From the NCBI GenBank assembly GCA_007859745.1, contig SMLU01000001.1:2604001-2668000 (forward strand): 64,000 nucleotides of DNA. The letters are read 5' to 3'. Positions 1-9,091 of the stretch are shown piece after piece (within the stretch, counting starts at the first letter, position 1; each line of letters begins with the position of its first letter). The position numbers were made by a program, and so were the translations under genes. The notes beneath the pieces were generated by a model that searched no databases, was not told where the DNA came from, and saw only the letters and a list, made by a program, of their open reading frames with translations. The stretch is from Phycisphaerae bacterium RAS1 (GTDB lineage: Bacteria > Planctomycetota > Phycisphaerae > UBA1845 > Fen-1342).

Positions 1-101
1 GCTCCAGCCAGTTGCGAAGCCACGCCGGTCGTGATGCATCCATGCCGAGCATCTTAGCGGCTGCGATTCGTGGCCGCGGGTGCGCGCCGCGGGCCACTCT
101 G

Positions 102-130
102 TCCGAACCCGCCGCGCCAAGCGGCGGGTC
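102..130. repeat. family C palindrome, single arm
   Basis: A GC hairpin of the form CCCGCCG-N7-CGGCGGG. The same palindrome appears as paired inverted copies near 51.23 kb and 57.2 kb. I see no gene in positions 1-275: the open frames there are compositional, and this hairpin is the only structure. Confidence 0.7.
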
Positions 131-275
131 GACGTCGCCGGCTGTTTGCGCACCCCGCCCTCGATCCGCGGCGACTGGCAAACGATTCCCCACGGGTGTA
201 CAACTACCCTGGGTCGGAAGGCGGCGCGGCCCGCCATCCGGCAGGATCGGGGAACCAACAGAAGGGAGCATCGCC

Positions 276-815
276 ATGATCCGCAAACTCGGAACTCTCG
301 CTTTCGCAGCGCTGATCAGCATCGGAATGACCGGTTGCGCTTCGCAGAAAAAGGTCGCCTATTTCGGCGAAGAGATGAAGCACGCTGACGCCAAGAAGGT
401 CTCGGTCGACAAAGTGCTCAGCAAGCCGCAGGAGTACGAAGGCAAGGTGATCCGCGTCTCCGGGACGGTCACCGAGGTCTGCCAGAGCAAGGGCTGCTGG
501 ATGACCATCGCCGACAACAAGGGTGAGGAAGGCCTGTTCGTGAAGTTCACCTGCCCGGTCGAGGGCGTTCTGATTCCGCCGGACGCCGTCGGCCACAAGG
601 CCACCGTGGAGGGGCAACTGGTCATCAAGGAAGTGTCGGAAGGCGACGCGCGACACCAGGCCGAGGAAGCCGGCAAGTCGGTCGAGGAGATCAAGAAGAT
701 CGTCGGCCCGCAGAAACGCGTGACGATGGCGTCGCCCGCGGCGATGGTCGAGGGCATCGAGAAGCCCGGCGCCAAGATGCCGACCGACAAGCCCGCCGAG
801 GAGAAGAAGGGCTGA
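276..815 (+). CDS. DUF4920-like OB-fold lipoprotein
   Basis: A 179-residue predicted lipoprotein. Residues 1-21 form a signal peptide with a lipobox ending in TGC (Cys21). Residues about 45-125 match the DUF4920 pattern: GKVIRVSGTVTEVC, then SKGCWM, then a stretch like LFVKFTCP. These proteins are thought to adopt an OB fold and sit on the periplasmic side; their function is unknown. The two Cys in VCQSKGCWM and the later Cys in FTCP are typical of the family and could bind metal. I chose the ATG at 276 because GAAGGGAG lies just upstream and the signal peptide starts there; the frame is open further upstream but holds only repeat sequence. The C-terminal 50 residues are charged and low in complexity. 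Confidence 0.75.
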   Translation: MIRKLGTLAFAALISIGMTGCASQKKVAYFGEEMKHADAKKVSVDKVLSKPQEYEGKVIRVSGTVTEVCQSKGCWMTIADNKGEEGLFVKFTCPVEGVLIPPDAVGHKATVEGQLVIKEVSEGDARHQAEEAGKSVEEIKKIVGPQKRVTMASPAAMVEGIEKPGAKMPTDKPAEEKKG

Positions 816-874
816 ACACGCGGAGAATTCCGCACGGCTGACGCGAAGGGAGGCGGGCGCTGCTTCATTCTGCC

Positions 875-2476
875 ATGCTGGCGCTCTTCGCGATCACCGC
901 GTTGGGATTGGCCGTCGGCATGCTCCGCCTGGGGGGCGTCGCCCTCGGCTCGGCGGGGGTGTTCTTCGTCGCGCTGGGCTTCGGCCACTTCGGCGTCGCT
1001 TTGCCGCGCGAGATCACCGAACTGGGTCTGGTCCTGTTCGTCTACTCGGTCGGGCTGGAGGCCGGGTCGCGGTTCTTTAGTCTGCTGCACGGCCGCGGAC
1101 TGGCGCTGCTGGCGGTGGGGACCGGCGCGACCGCCGCCGGAGCGCTGGGCGCGGCGCTGATCGCGCTCGCGCTGGGACTCTCGGCCCCCATGGCGGCCGG
1201 CGTTTTCTGCGGCGCGACGACCTGCACGCCGGCGCTCGCCTCCGCCCTCGACGCCATTCGAAGCGCCGCGCCGGACGTCGCCTACCTGGCTTCCGTTGCG
1301 TACGGCGCCACGTACCCGTTCAGCGTCGCGTCGGTCGTGCTGACGGCGCAGCTTCTGCCGCGCTGGCTACGCACTACGCCCGACGCCGCGGCTGACGAGT
1401 ACCACCTGGAAGAGGCCGCCCGCACGCCGCCGCTCGAACAGTGCGTTTTCCGCGTTGAGAATCCGAACTGTGTCGGCCGCACGATCGAAGACCTCGTCTC
1501 GCTGGACATGTTTCGCGCCGTCCTTTGTCGCGTCAAGCGCGGCTCGCGGGTTGAGCCGGCCCGCCCTGGGCTGATTCTCGAACTGGGCGATGCGGTTCTG
1601 GCCGTCGGTCCGCCGCAGGAACTCGCAAAGCTGGAAGCACTGATCGGCGGCGTCGTGGTCGAGGTGATGCACGACGCGAACGGCCGCGTGACCAGCGACG
1701 AGGTCGTCGTCTCGCGCGGCAGCGCCATCGGCCGCACGCTCGGCGAGCTTTGCCTGTGGGAACGATTCAGCGTGGTCGTGTCGCGCGCCCGGCGCGACGG
1801 AATCGAAATCAGCCCGGACGGCCACTTCCGGCTCGAGCCCGGCGACCTGTTGCGACTCGTTGGGCCGCCGGATGCGGTCGCCAGCGTTACGACGCTTCTG
1901 GGCCGCGAAGAGGCGCGGCTCAATGAAACCAGCCTTCTTCCTTTTGCCGCCGGGATCGCGCTCGGGGCCGCGCTGGGCGCGATCGCGATCCCGCTGCCCG
2001 GCGGCCTGCGGATGCAGCTTGGGCCGGCCGGCGGGGCGCTGCTCGTGGGGCTGCTGCTCGGACGCTTCGGCGCCCTCGGTCCGCTGCGACTGCACGTGCC
2101 CGTCGCCGTGAAGCACTTCGGCCGCGAGCTGGGGCTGGTCATCTTTCTGGCCGGAGCAGGCAGCGCCGCCGGAGAGCAGTTCCTGACCATCATCGCACAA
2201 ACTGGCGTCAGGCTGTTTCTGGCGGGTGCATTGGTCACCGCGGCGACAACGGCCACCGCGATTCTGGTGGCCTGTCGTGTGCTGCGCTGGAACGCACTGG
2301 TCGGCGATGGCGCCGTTTGCGCCTGTCTGACCAACCCCGCGGCGCTTTCGGCCGCGCGACGACTCGCCGACTCAGAGGCCGCCGCGGTCGGATTCGCCAG
2401 CGTGTATCCCGTGGCTCTGCTCTCGAAGATCCTCCTGGCGCCCGCGCTGTACCTTCTGTTGGCCCGCCTAACGTAG
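875..2476 (+). CDS. AspT/YidE-type permease with two RCK_C domains
   Basis: A 533-residue integral membrane protein. About five hydrophobic helices fill residues 1-165, two RCK_C (TrkA-C) ligand-binding domains lie at about 190-265 and 275-355, and another block of helices fills 360-533. This is the layout of the aspartate:alanine antiporter/YidE/YbjL family, where the RCK_C pair lies between two membrane halves. Members exchange small anions or amino acids, but the substrate here cannot be read from sequence. The start at 875 follows the DUF4920 gene by 59 bases on the same strand, so they may be co-transcribed. The length and symmetry fit the family well. Confidence 0.8.
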   Translation: MLALFAITALGLAVGMLRLGGVALGSAGVFFVALGFGHFGVALPREITELGLVLFVYSVGLEAGSRFFSLLHGRGLALLAVGTGATAAGALGAALIALALGLSAPMAAGVFCGATTCTPALASALDAIRSAAPDVAYLASVAYGATYPFSVASVVLTAQLLPRWLRTTPDAAADEYHLEEAARTPPLEQCVFRVENPNCVGRTIEDLVSLDMFRAVLCRVKRGSRVEPARPGLILELGDAVLAVGPPQELAKLEALIGGVVVEVMHDANGRVTSDEVVVSRGSAIGRTLGELCLWERFSVVVSRARRDGIEISPDGHFRLEPGDLLRLVGPPDAVASVTTLLGREEARLNETSLLPFAAGIALGAALGAIAIPLPGGLRMQLGPAGGALLVGLLLGRFGALGPLRLHVPVAVKHFGRELGLVIFLAGAGSAAGEQFLTIIAQTGVRLFLAGALVTAATTATAILVACRVLRWNALVGDGAVCACLTNPAALSAARRLADSEAAAVGFASVYPVALLSKILLAPALYLLLARLT

Positions 2477-2497
2477 TTATCGCCAACCGACGGCGCG

Positions 2498-4690
2498 CTA
2501 TCGCCACGTCACGGGCTCCGATTCGGGGAGCATCGGCGTCTCGCCGGTGCGCACCGGCGGGACGCCGATGCTCGCCACGAGCGCTGGATACGCGGCGATG
2601 GAGCAATGCAGCGCACCCGCCCGCCGCTGGCTCTCGCTACATACGATCGGGATGACTTCGACGCCGGGTCCGAGCGCAGCGCGAAAGGCGCCCGCTGCCG
2701 CAGCATCGAGCGGCGCATAGAGACCGCCGCAGGCGGGCATGAAATAACGCCGCAGATCGTGGACTCCGTTCACGTAGTTGATCGCGCGCTCCGCGTCGGG
2801 AAGCCCGGGGATCCGAACCAGCTCGAATCCCTCTCGCTCAAGCTGCTGGTGCAGTGCCGTGCGCTGCGCGGCGCTGCGCCGCAGGGCCGCCAGGTAGTCA
2901 CGCGAGGGCGGGCTTTGCGGCTGCTCGCCGGGCGCCAGGGCCTCCAGCGTCAGCACATCGAGCGCCAGCAGAAATCGTTGAAAATTGCCGACGCCGGAGT
3001 CCACGCCGCCGGCAGTGAACAACCGCGCCAGCGACTCAGGAAAGTGCCCGAACCGCACGGCCCTGTTCATGACCGGTGGTGCGATGGTCGCGAGGAACTC
3101 CCGCGCGGCGCCGCCCGCCAGATGCCGGCGGGCCGCGTCCGCGTCCGCGGCGGAGATGATCCCCCCGCTCCGTAACGCGTCGGTTCCCGCGGACAGCACG
3201 AGCTGGACGCCGGCGGCGGTGTCGTTCACGAATGCGACGAGTCGATCGCGCCCGCCGCGCGCGCACAGCTCGGTGTCGATGTGAAACGCGACCGCGGGCA
3301 GCACGAGGCAGCGCTGCACGTCGAATTCGCTGCGGAACGCCTCGATCGTCTGATCGTAGCTCAGTCCCAGCGCCGTATTCCGGTAGATCTCCGCTTCGCC
3401 GACGAGCAACAGGCGAGCTCTCGTTGCCGGATGGGTGACGACCAGCAGGTTCCCTCCCTGGAAGATCAGGGGCGATTGCACAACCGCGTGTTCCGCCGTC
3501 ATCAGCCCGCGCGCCAGCAGCGACTCGCCCGGCACAAACGTCGAGCCGTCCTCGCCGCGGCTGGCGTAGCGCGGCGTCAGCGTGGCCAGGCGCCGTCGTC
3601 CGTCCGAATCGACGAGCGATCCGGCTTTTCCATTGTCCTGCGCCCATTGGGCCACCGTGTAGGGCTCGACCACGACCGTCATCGACCGCGGCGGCCCTGG
3701 CCACGCCGCTAGCGATTGCATCAACTCACCTTCAAACGTGCTCTGAATGCTCAGCAGCAACGGAATGTCCGGCGCGACGGCGGCGAGCTGCCTGACGATG
3801 TCGAGGCTGCAGCCGTCACCCTCGCCCTGCCAGTACGTCCCGCGCGTCAGTTGCAGGCGCATCAGGCCGATCCCCTCGGCGCCGCTCTCATCCGCCGCGC
3901 GAAACGGCGACTCGCGCCGCGGCCAGTGGAATTCTCGCCGCTGCAGCTCGGCGATGACCGCTTCCGCGGATTCGCCGCGTGCCAGTCGGGCGACCGCCTC
4001 GTCGAGCACTAGTGTCGGACTACCGCCGAACGCGCTGAGCAGATCGGTCGGGAAGCCGACGCGATCCAGAAGCTGCGTCACCGCGCCGACGTCGCCGCTG
4101 CGGACAACCACCATCAGTGCAGGCGATTCCAGTACGTGCACCAGCGCGGCCCGCAGACCTTCTCGCGCCAGTCGCCGCGCGACCCGATCAGCAGCCGCCT
4201 GCAGGATGCCCGGCTCGATCGCGGGCGGCGCCGTCGCGGCCGAGTCGGCCGGCGTGAGCGGCGCGCGAAACCCGCGCAGTGCCGGCCGGGCTTCCGGCAC
4301 CGCCGCAAGCGCCGCCGCGTCGGGCGCAGGGACGTGGCGCACGACGCGGCAGATCGCAATGGGAGCAAACGGCTTGGACGTGGGAGCAGAAGCGGTTGCG
4401 GCCGGTTGCGAGGACGGCGCGGCGCCTGGCGCCGAATCGTGAACCACGATTCGGAACTGCCGCTCAAACGCCTTGCGAATGAGCCGATCGCCGCATCGTC
4501 GCAGCAACTCTTCCGGAAGCTGTAGATCGTCCAGCGTGTGCGACCCGATCGGCTGGGCGCGCATATCGGCGAGCAACTCGGCTTCGGTCGCGGTGGGCTG
4601 GGTCGATGGAGGGTCGCCGGCAGAGACCGCCAGCGCGCCGATCACCAGACATGCGGCGGTCGCCGGACCAGCGTAGCGAGCTGAACTCAT
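2498..4690 (-). CDS. secreted amidinotransferase-fold (GME superfamily) protein
   Basis: A 730-residue protein with an N-terminal signal (GPATAACLVIGALAVSAG). The C-terminal 400 residues carry the motif order of guanidine-modifying enzymes (agmatine deiminase/PAD fold): VAQWAQDNGK, then FQGGNLL, then FHIDTELC (His-x-Asp), then GALHCSIAAYP with the putative nucleophilic Cys. These fit a Cys-His-Asp active site for deimination or amidino transfer. The first 330 residues match nothing I recognise. The signal peptide and lack of membrane segments suggest an exported enzyme. The ATG at 4690 fits the signal peptide; longer frames run into the promoter of the divergent pyruvate kinase gene. The last 20 residues come from a family A palindrome and are probably not part of the ancestral protein. 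Confidence 0.6.
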   Translation of the reverse strand: MSSARYAGPATAACLVIGALAVSAGDPPSTQPTATEAELLADMRAQPIGSHTLDDLQLPEELLRRCGDRLIRKAFERQFRIVVHDSAPGAAPSSQPAATASAPTSKPFAPIAICRVVRHVPAPDAAALAAVPEARPALRGFRAPLTPADSAATAPPAIEPGILQAAADRVARRLAREGLRAALVHVLESPALMVVVRSGDVGAVTQLLDRVGFPTDLLSAFGGSPTLVLDEAVARLARGESAEAVIAELQRREFHWPRRESPFRAADESGAEGIGLMRLQLTRGTYWQGEGDGCSLDIVRQLAAVAPDIPLLLSIQSTFEGELMQSLAAWPGPPRSMTVVVEPYTVAQWAQDNGKAGSLVDSDGRRRLATLTPRYASRGEDGSTFVPGESLLARGLMTAEHAVVQSPLIFQGGNLLVVTHPATRARLLLVGEAEIYRNTALGLSYDQTIEAFRSEFDVQRCLVLPAVAFHIDTELCARGGRDRLVAFVNDTAAGVQLVLSAGTDALRSGGIISAADADAARRHLAGGAAREFLATIAPPVMNRAVRFGHFPESLARLFTAGGVDSGVGNFQRFLLALDVLTLEALAPGEQPQSPPSRDYLAALRRSAAQRTALHQQLEREGFELVRIPGLPDAERAINYVNGVHDLRRYFMPACGGLYAPLDAAAAGAFRAALGPGVEVIPIVCSESQRRAGALHCSIAAYPALVASIGVPPVRTGETPMLPESEPVTWR
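2525..2573. repeat. family A palindrome overlapping a coding end
   Basis: An imperfect palindrome, GCATCGGCGTCTCGCCGGTG followed by its reverse complement. It is one of at least seven copies in the window. It lies inside the 3' end of the minus-strand gene 2498-4690, where it is translated as IGVPPVRTGETPML. Confidence 0.9.
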
Positions 4691-4912
4691 GGGACACCCG
4701 GTACGCGCCGGCCGGCTCCTGTGCAAGCGCCGGTTCGCGCCGCCTGATGGTATCGCGGCGTCGGGGCGTGCGGACAGCGCTGCCGCCGGCCGCGCCGACC
4801 GGGCGCGGGCGCCGCACCCCTTTCTGCCGCGCCGCGGGACAAATAGAATGCCGCCCGTCATGTCCGGTATTGGAACCGGCGCGACGGCGTCCGTCGCGCC
4901 CGAGGTCAGCCG

Positions 4913-6352
4913 ATGAGCGAGCCTGCCGTTCCGCTGGTCCGAACCAAGGTTGTCGCCACGGTCGGCCCGGCCAGCGCCTCGCGCGAGCGGCTGGCCGAGC
5001 TGATCGACGGCGGCGTCGACGTGTTCCGGCTGAATTTCAGCCACGGCCAGCTTGCCGATCACGAGCGCGTGCTGGACCTTGTTCGCAGCTTGTCGCGCGA
5101 AGGCGACGTGCCCCTCGCGGTGCTGGGCGACCTGTGCGGACCGAAAATCCGGCTGTGCGAAGTCGAGGCGGGCGGATTTGAAGTGGCGACCGGCTCGCAG
5201 GTGCGCGTGGTGCGCGGCCAGCAGCCGTGCCGCCCCGGAATGCTGACGACGACCTACGCCCGCCTCCTGGACGAAGTGGACATCGGGCATCGCGTGTTCA
5301 TCGACGATGGGCTGGTGCGGATGATCGTGGTGGACAAAACCGCCGACGCCCTGCTGTGCAACTGCACCGTCGGCGGGCGTCTATCGAGCCGCAAGGGCAT
5401 CAACCTGCCTGACACGCAGCTTTCGATTCCCGCGTTCACCGAAAAGGACCAGGCCGATCTGGCATGGGCCATCGATCACGGGCTGGATTACGTGGCGCTT
5501 TCGTTCGTGCGCCGGCCGGCGGATCTGGACGAGCTGCGCCGTCGGCTCGACGAGCGCGGCAGCCGCATCGGCGTGATCGTGAAAATCGAAAAATTCGAGG
5601 CGCTCGAGCACATGGCGGAGCTGGTCGAGGAGACGGACGGCGTCATGGTGGCGCGCGGCGACCTGGGCGTGGAGATGGATGTCTGGCAGGTGCCGCTCAT
5701 TCAGAAATCGATCACCGCCCGCTGCCGCGATGCGGGCAAACCGGTCATCGTCGCGACGCAGATGCTGCAGAGCATGGTCGCCAATCCCATGCCGACGCGG
5801 GCCGAAGTCAATGACGTCGCCAATGCCATCATCGACGGGGCGGACGCCGTCATGCTGTCGGCCGAGACCGCCAGCGGCCTGTTTCCCGCGGCCGCGGTGG
5901 ACATGATGCGGCGCATCTCGCTGTCGACCGAGGCGTACGTGGCGCACTTCCCGCCGCGCGACGTGCCCGACGACGGCGTCGGGGCGTCGGAGATTACGTC
6001 GGCCATTGCGCGCGGCGCGGTGCAGACGGCCATTCATCTCAATGCCCGCGTGCTGGCGGTCTGGACGGCCACAGGCCTGACGGCGCGCATGCTCGCGCGG
6101 CACCGCGTCCCGGTCCCGATTGTCGCGCTGACGGACGACGAGGGGGTTCGGCGACGACTGAACCTGGTTTACGGCGTGATTCCAATCTGCGTCGAGCCGC
6201 TCAGCGACCCGCGGCGGATGGCGAGCGTGCTGAACGCCGAACTCCTGCGGCGGCGGTTGGCGGCGGCAGGCGATCTGGTCGTGGTCGTCACATCGACCCG
6301 GCCGTCAACGCCGGGCGCGACTGACACGATTCACGTGCATCGCGTGGTGTGA
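4913..6352 (+). CDS. pyk: pyruvate kinase
   Basis: A 479-residue pyruvate kinase, which converts phosphoenolpyruvate and ADP to pyruvate and ATP at the end of glycolysis. The N-terminus RTKVVATVGPAS and VFRLNFSHG are family hallmarks. IVKIEKFEALEHM contains the catalytic Lys, and VMVARGDLGVE and KPVIVATQML are the metal and substrate site motifs. Residues 340-479 form the C-terminal allosteric domain. Length and motif order are normal. It is divergent from the amidinotransferase-fold gene, with 222 bases between the two starts that should hold both promoters. Confidence 0.97.
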   Translation: MSEPAVPLVRTKVVATVGPASASRERLAELIDGGVDVFRLNFSHGQLADHERVLDLVRSLSREGDVPLAVLGDLCGPKIRLCEVEAGGFEVATGSQVRVVRGQQPCRPGMLTTTYARLLDEVDIGHRVFIDDGLVRMIVVDKTADALLCNCTVGGRLSSRKGINLPDTQLSIPAFTEKDQADLAWAIDHGLDYVALSFVRRPADLDELRRRLDERGSRIGVIVKIEKFEALEHMAELVEETDGVMVARGDLGVEMDVWQVPLIQKSITARCRDAGKPVIVATQMLQSMVANPMPTRAEVNDVANAIIDGADAVMLSAETASGLFPAAAVDMMRRISLSTEAYVAHFPPRDVPDDGVGASEITSAIARGAVQTAIHLNARVLAVWTATGLTARMLARHRVPVPIVALTDDEGVRRRLNLVYGVIPICVEPLSDPRRMASVLNAELLRRRLAAAGDLVVVVTSTRPSTPGATDTIHVHRVV

Positions 6353-6372
6353 AGCCCGCTCCGCAGGCCGAA

Positions 6373-7470
6373 CTACGGGCGAGCCATCAGCCAGCCTTGC
6401 CATTCGTCCTGTTTGGAGCTGACGCCGACCAAGCGGCCTCTGGCGTCAATGACGAACACGGTCGGCAGCTTCTCGACCGCCCAGCGGCGGACGAACTCGC
6501 CTCCCCAGCCCATGCCGTCGTGCAGTTGCGGCCAGGTAATTTCCCGCTCGCTCATCGACGCTCGCATCCGGGCCGGCGAGTCGTCGAGATTGACTCCGAT
6601 CACGTGGAGCGCAGAGTCGCTCGCAGGCCGGGCGTGCAGCCATTCCATCGCGCGAAGCGAGCTCAAATCCGACGCCGCCCACACGACCACCGCGATCGGG
6701 CCGCCGCGAAGCGCCGACAGATTGACCAAGCGCCCGTCCGCCGCCACGAAGCTCAGCTCGAACCCTTGCCCGGCTTGCTCGACGCGGCGCAGCAATCCGG
6801 CCAGCCGTTGCGTCGTCGGATGCTCGGGAAACGACGCCTCCAGGACGTTCAGCATCGCCCGCATCGTCTCGCGCTCGCCGCGGTCCGCGGCGTCTTCGAA
6901 CACGAGCTGCGCCAGCCGCGGCGTGTGCCGGGCGGAGGGGTAGTCGCGCACAAAGTCGCGGTACGCCGCGATGAGCGACGGATCGCTGGGCGAACGCAGC
7001 GCACCGACCGGCTGGGTAGCGGATTGCGGCGTCATGCGATCGGCGTGGATCTTCCAGAACGCCGCTTCGGCCCCCGACTCGCGAGAGGGAGGGTTCTTGA
7101 GGACGTCGCGCAGGCGCTGGGTGAATGCGGGCAGCGTGTCCGCAGAGAGCGAGGCGAGCTCGAACCGTGCGGCGAGCTCGATCCGGATGATCTCGTCGCG
7201 ATGGGCGCCGCCTGGGTAGAGGGCCAGGTAAGCGGTCGCCTGATCGATGATCTCCGCGTTGCATCGCCGCAGATCGGCCAGCCGCTCGACGTAGGGCTGG
7301 GATGCGGGCTGCGGGTGCTGTCGCAACCCCGCGACCGCCCGCCAGAGCGTCTCTTCGCCGGCGTCTCTACCGGCCGACTGAGCAGCCAGCGGCGCCGCGA
7401 GCATGATCGCGCCGACCAGCAGGCGCCAGGTCCAGCGTGCGGCAATCGATTCTGCCCGCCGCGTGGCCAT
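6373..7470 (-). CDS. exported thioredoxin-fold protein lacking CxxC
   Basis: A 365-residue protein with a signal peptide (RLLVGAIMLAAPLAAQSAG). Residues 30-235 are helical, perhaps TPR-like. Residues about 235-365 form a TlpA/AhpC-type thioredoxin fold: FVAADGRLVNLSALRG, then a VVVWAASDLSSLR strand, then HVIGVNLDD, then LPTVFVIDARGRLVGV with the usual cis-Pro. The CxxC site after the VVVWA strand is replaced by SDLS, so it should not act as a disulfide oxidoreductase. Its ATG overlaps the stop of the upstream protease gene (TAATG), so the two are translationally coupled. The role is probably binding or scaffolding, which is inference. Confidence 0.65.
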   Translation of the reverse strand: MATRRAESIAARWTWRLLVGAIMLAAPLAAQSAGRDAGEETLWRAVAGLRQHPQPASQPYVERLADLRRCNAEIIDQATAYLALYPGGAHRDEIIRIELAARFELASLSADTLPAFTQRLRDVLKNPPSRESGAEAAFWKIHADRMTPQSATQPVGALRSPSDPSLIAAYRDFVRDYPSARHTPRLAQLVFEDAADRGERETMRAMLNVLEASFPEHPTTQRLAGLLRRVEQAGQGFELSFVAADGRLVNLSALRGGPIAVVVWAASDLSSLRAMEWLHARPASDSALHVIGVNLDDSPARMRASMSEREITWPQLHDGMGWGGEFVRRWAVEKLPTVFVIDARGRLVGVSSKQDEWQGWLMARP

Positions 7471-8204
7471 TACCAGAATGACCATTCGCCGACTCGCAGG
7501 ACGTGCAGGTAGAGCGCCAGGTTGGTGACGGCGTGCACGATCACCAGACAGAGCACGCTGCGGGTCCGGTAGAAGAGCGCGTTGAAAAACAGCCAGCAGA
7601 GGATGCTCACGCCCCAGTTGTCCGGATGCTGAAGCGTAGACAGCACGGACGACAGCAGCATCGCCCGCCACGCGAACGCTCCCAGCGGCAGGCGATCGAA
7701 ATGGTGCCAATCGACCAGCGCCCGCAGCATGAACGCCCGCCAGAAGAGCTCCTCCACCAGCGGCACCGCCGTACACGCCACCAGAATTCGCATCGATGCC
7801 GCGGTCCAGAACAGCTTGCCCGCCCCGAGCGTGTCGCGCGGGTCGATCCACTCCTTCGTACCCGGAAAAACGGGCAGCCGCCCGCCAAGACCAAGGTCGT
7901 CAAACAGGTACTGCCCCGCCATCCACCCCCACGCGGCAAAAAGTCCGGCCGGCAAGGCGATCAGCAGGTGCGGACGCCCCCACGGCGGCAGATAGCGGCG
8001 GAACACCCACACCACGGCGAGCGAACCCACGCCGCGCATCGCCGCCGCGATCGGCAGCCACTCGACCGGCACCAGGTCTTTCAACGAGAGCAGCGCCAAA
8101 TAAACCAGGAACGGCCCCATCAACACGACGTCGGGCCGTGCGGAGGCGAGCGCTTCCCAACGATTGCGGGGAATGGGGATGGGGATCGGCGAGGCGTCGG
8201 TCAT
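7470..8204 (-). CDS. CPBP intramembrane protease, PEP-CTERM-associated type
   Basis: A 244-residue membrane protein with about six to seven helices. Residues around 150 carry the EExxxR motif (VEELFWRAF), and later helices carry TLQHPDNWG and IVHAVTNL, giving the Glu and His residues expected of the CAAX/CPBP (Abi) glutamic protease family. The segment around GGRLPVFPGTKEW resembles the subgroup called CAAX prenyl protease-related, which is found in genomes with exosortase and PEP-CTERM proteins; two PEP-CTERM proteins occur in this window. I chose the ATG at 8204 because upstream residues are Arg-rich. It is followed by a coupled thioredoxin-fold gene. Confidence 0.75.
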   Translation of the reverse strand: MTDASPIPIPIPRNRWEALASARPDVVLMGPFLVYLALLSLKDLVPVEWLPIAAAMRGVGSLAVVWVFRRYLPPWGRPHLLIALPAGLFAAWGWMAGQYLFDDLGLGGRLPVFPGTKEWIDPRDTLGAGKLFWTAASMRILVACTAVPLVEELFWRAFMLRALVDWHHFDRLPLGAFAWRAMLLSSVLSTLQHPDNWGVSILCWLFFNALFYRTRSVLCLVIVHAVTNLALYLHVLRVGEWSFW

Positions 8205-8320
8205 ACGTCTTCGCGGCACCGTCGGCGGTTCGGTCGCTGACCGACCGGACCGGCGCGTCGCCGGGCCGGCGTCGCCGCCCACTATAGCCGCCGGTTCCTA
8301 TTGTCCAAAGGCCGCGCGAG

Positions 8321-9022
8321 TCACCGCGGCGGCGGCGCACCGTCATCGACTGCCGGCGTCCGCAACGCGCGAACCTGAAGATCGTCGAATGAGGTGACGG
8401 CGTCGGCCTTCGTCCAGAGGCCGATACAGCCGGGCTTGGTGATCGTGCTATCGCGGGCGTGCAGATGCGGAGTGCCGTCCAACCAGCAGGTGATCTCATC
8501 GCCGACCATGCGGATGCGAAGCTCATACCAGCGGCCCGCCGCCAGCTCGAGCTTCACTGTCTCCAACTGCCGCCGCTTGCCGCCGGAAACAACGTACACG
8601 CGGAAGTTCCCCTCCAGCGGATTGAACCGGCTGATGTAGTAGTTGTTTTCATCCTGGACGCGCCAGATCGGGCCGCCGCCCTGATCCTCCTTGCCGGCGT
8701 CCGCCCGCACGCGAACGCTCAACTCGAGATCCGCGAAGTGCGCCTGCTCGGCGATGGCCAGGTTGTACGTGCCGTCGTAGTTCTGCGACCGCGTGAGCGC
8801 GAACAGCTTGGAAACGCCCGCCCCGTCCGCGGCCCGGACCGCCCACTCCGCCATCGGCGCGGTGGGGTTCGTGGCCGTGATGCGCCAGCCGGTCGGGACG
8901 CGCCCCGGCGGCGAATCCTCGAAATCTGCTGAGAACTGATCGGTCTCGCGCCGGGCCGCCGCGCTGCATCCCGAAAGAAGAAGGCACACTCCCGCGAATC
9001 CCACGACATTGCAGTTCTTCAT
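8321..9022 (-). CDS. lipoprotein with concanavalin-like (DUF1080-type) domain
   Basis: A 233-residue predicted lipoprotein. The signal VCLLLSGC gives lipobox LSGC at about Cys19. The rest is one beta-rich domain with phrases typical of the DUF1080/LamG jelly-roll group: FSADFEDSPPGRVPTGW at the start, NYDGTYNL, FADLELSVRVRAD, ENNYYISRFNPLEGNFRVY, WYELRIRMVGDEITCWLDG, and GCIGLWTKADAVTSFDDL near the end. Such domains often bind or cleave glycans, but no catalytic residues can be assigned here. It is not tightly linked to its neighbours. Confidence 0.7.
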   Translation of the reverse strand: MKNCNVVGFAGVCLLLSGCSAAARRETDQFSADFEDSPPGRVPTGWRITATNPTAPMAEWAVRAADGAGVSKLFALTRSQNYDGTYNLAIAEQAHFADLELSVRVRADAGKEDQGGGPIWRVQDENNYYISRFNPLEGNFRVYVVSGGKRRQLETVKLELAAGRWYELRIRMVGDEITCWLDGTPHLHARDSTITKPGCIGLWTKADAVTSFDDLQVRALRTPAVDDGAPPPR

Positions 9023-9091
9023 TGGCTTTCTCGAATGAACCTGCTGTTGACCCCGACCGGTAACAGACGCCCGCTCTGCTACGCGAAATGC

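Noticed and set aside
1-275. Longer start for the first gene at position 12
   Set aside because: The extra residues are Arg/Pro-rich, include a family C repeat, and would bury the lipoprotein signal peptide.
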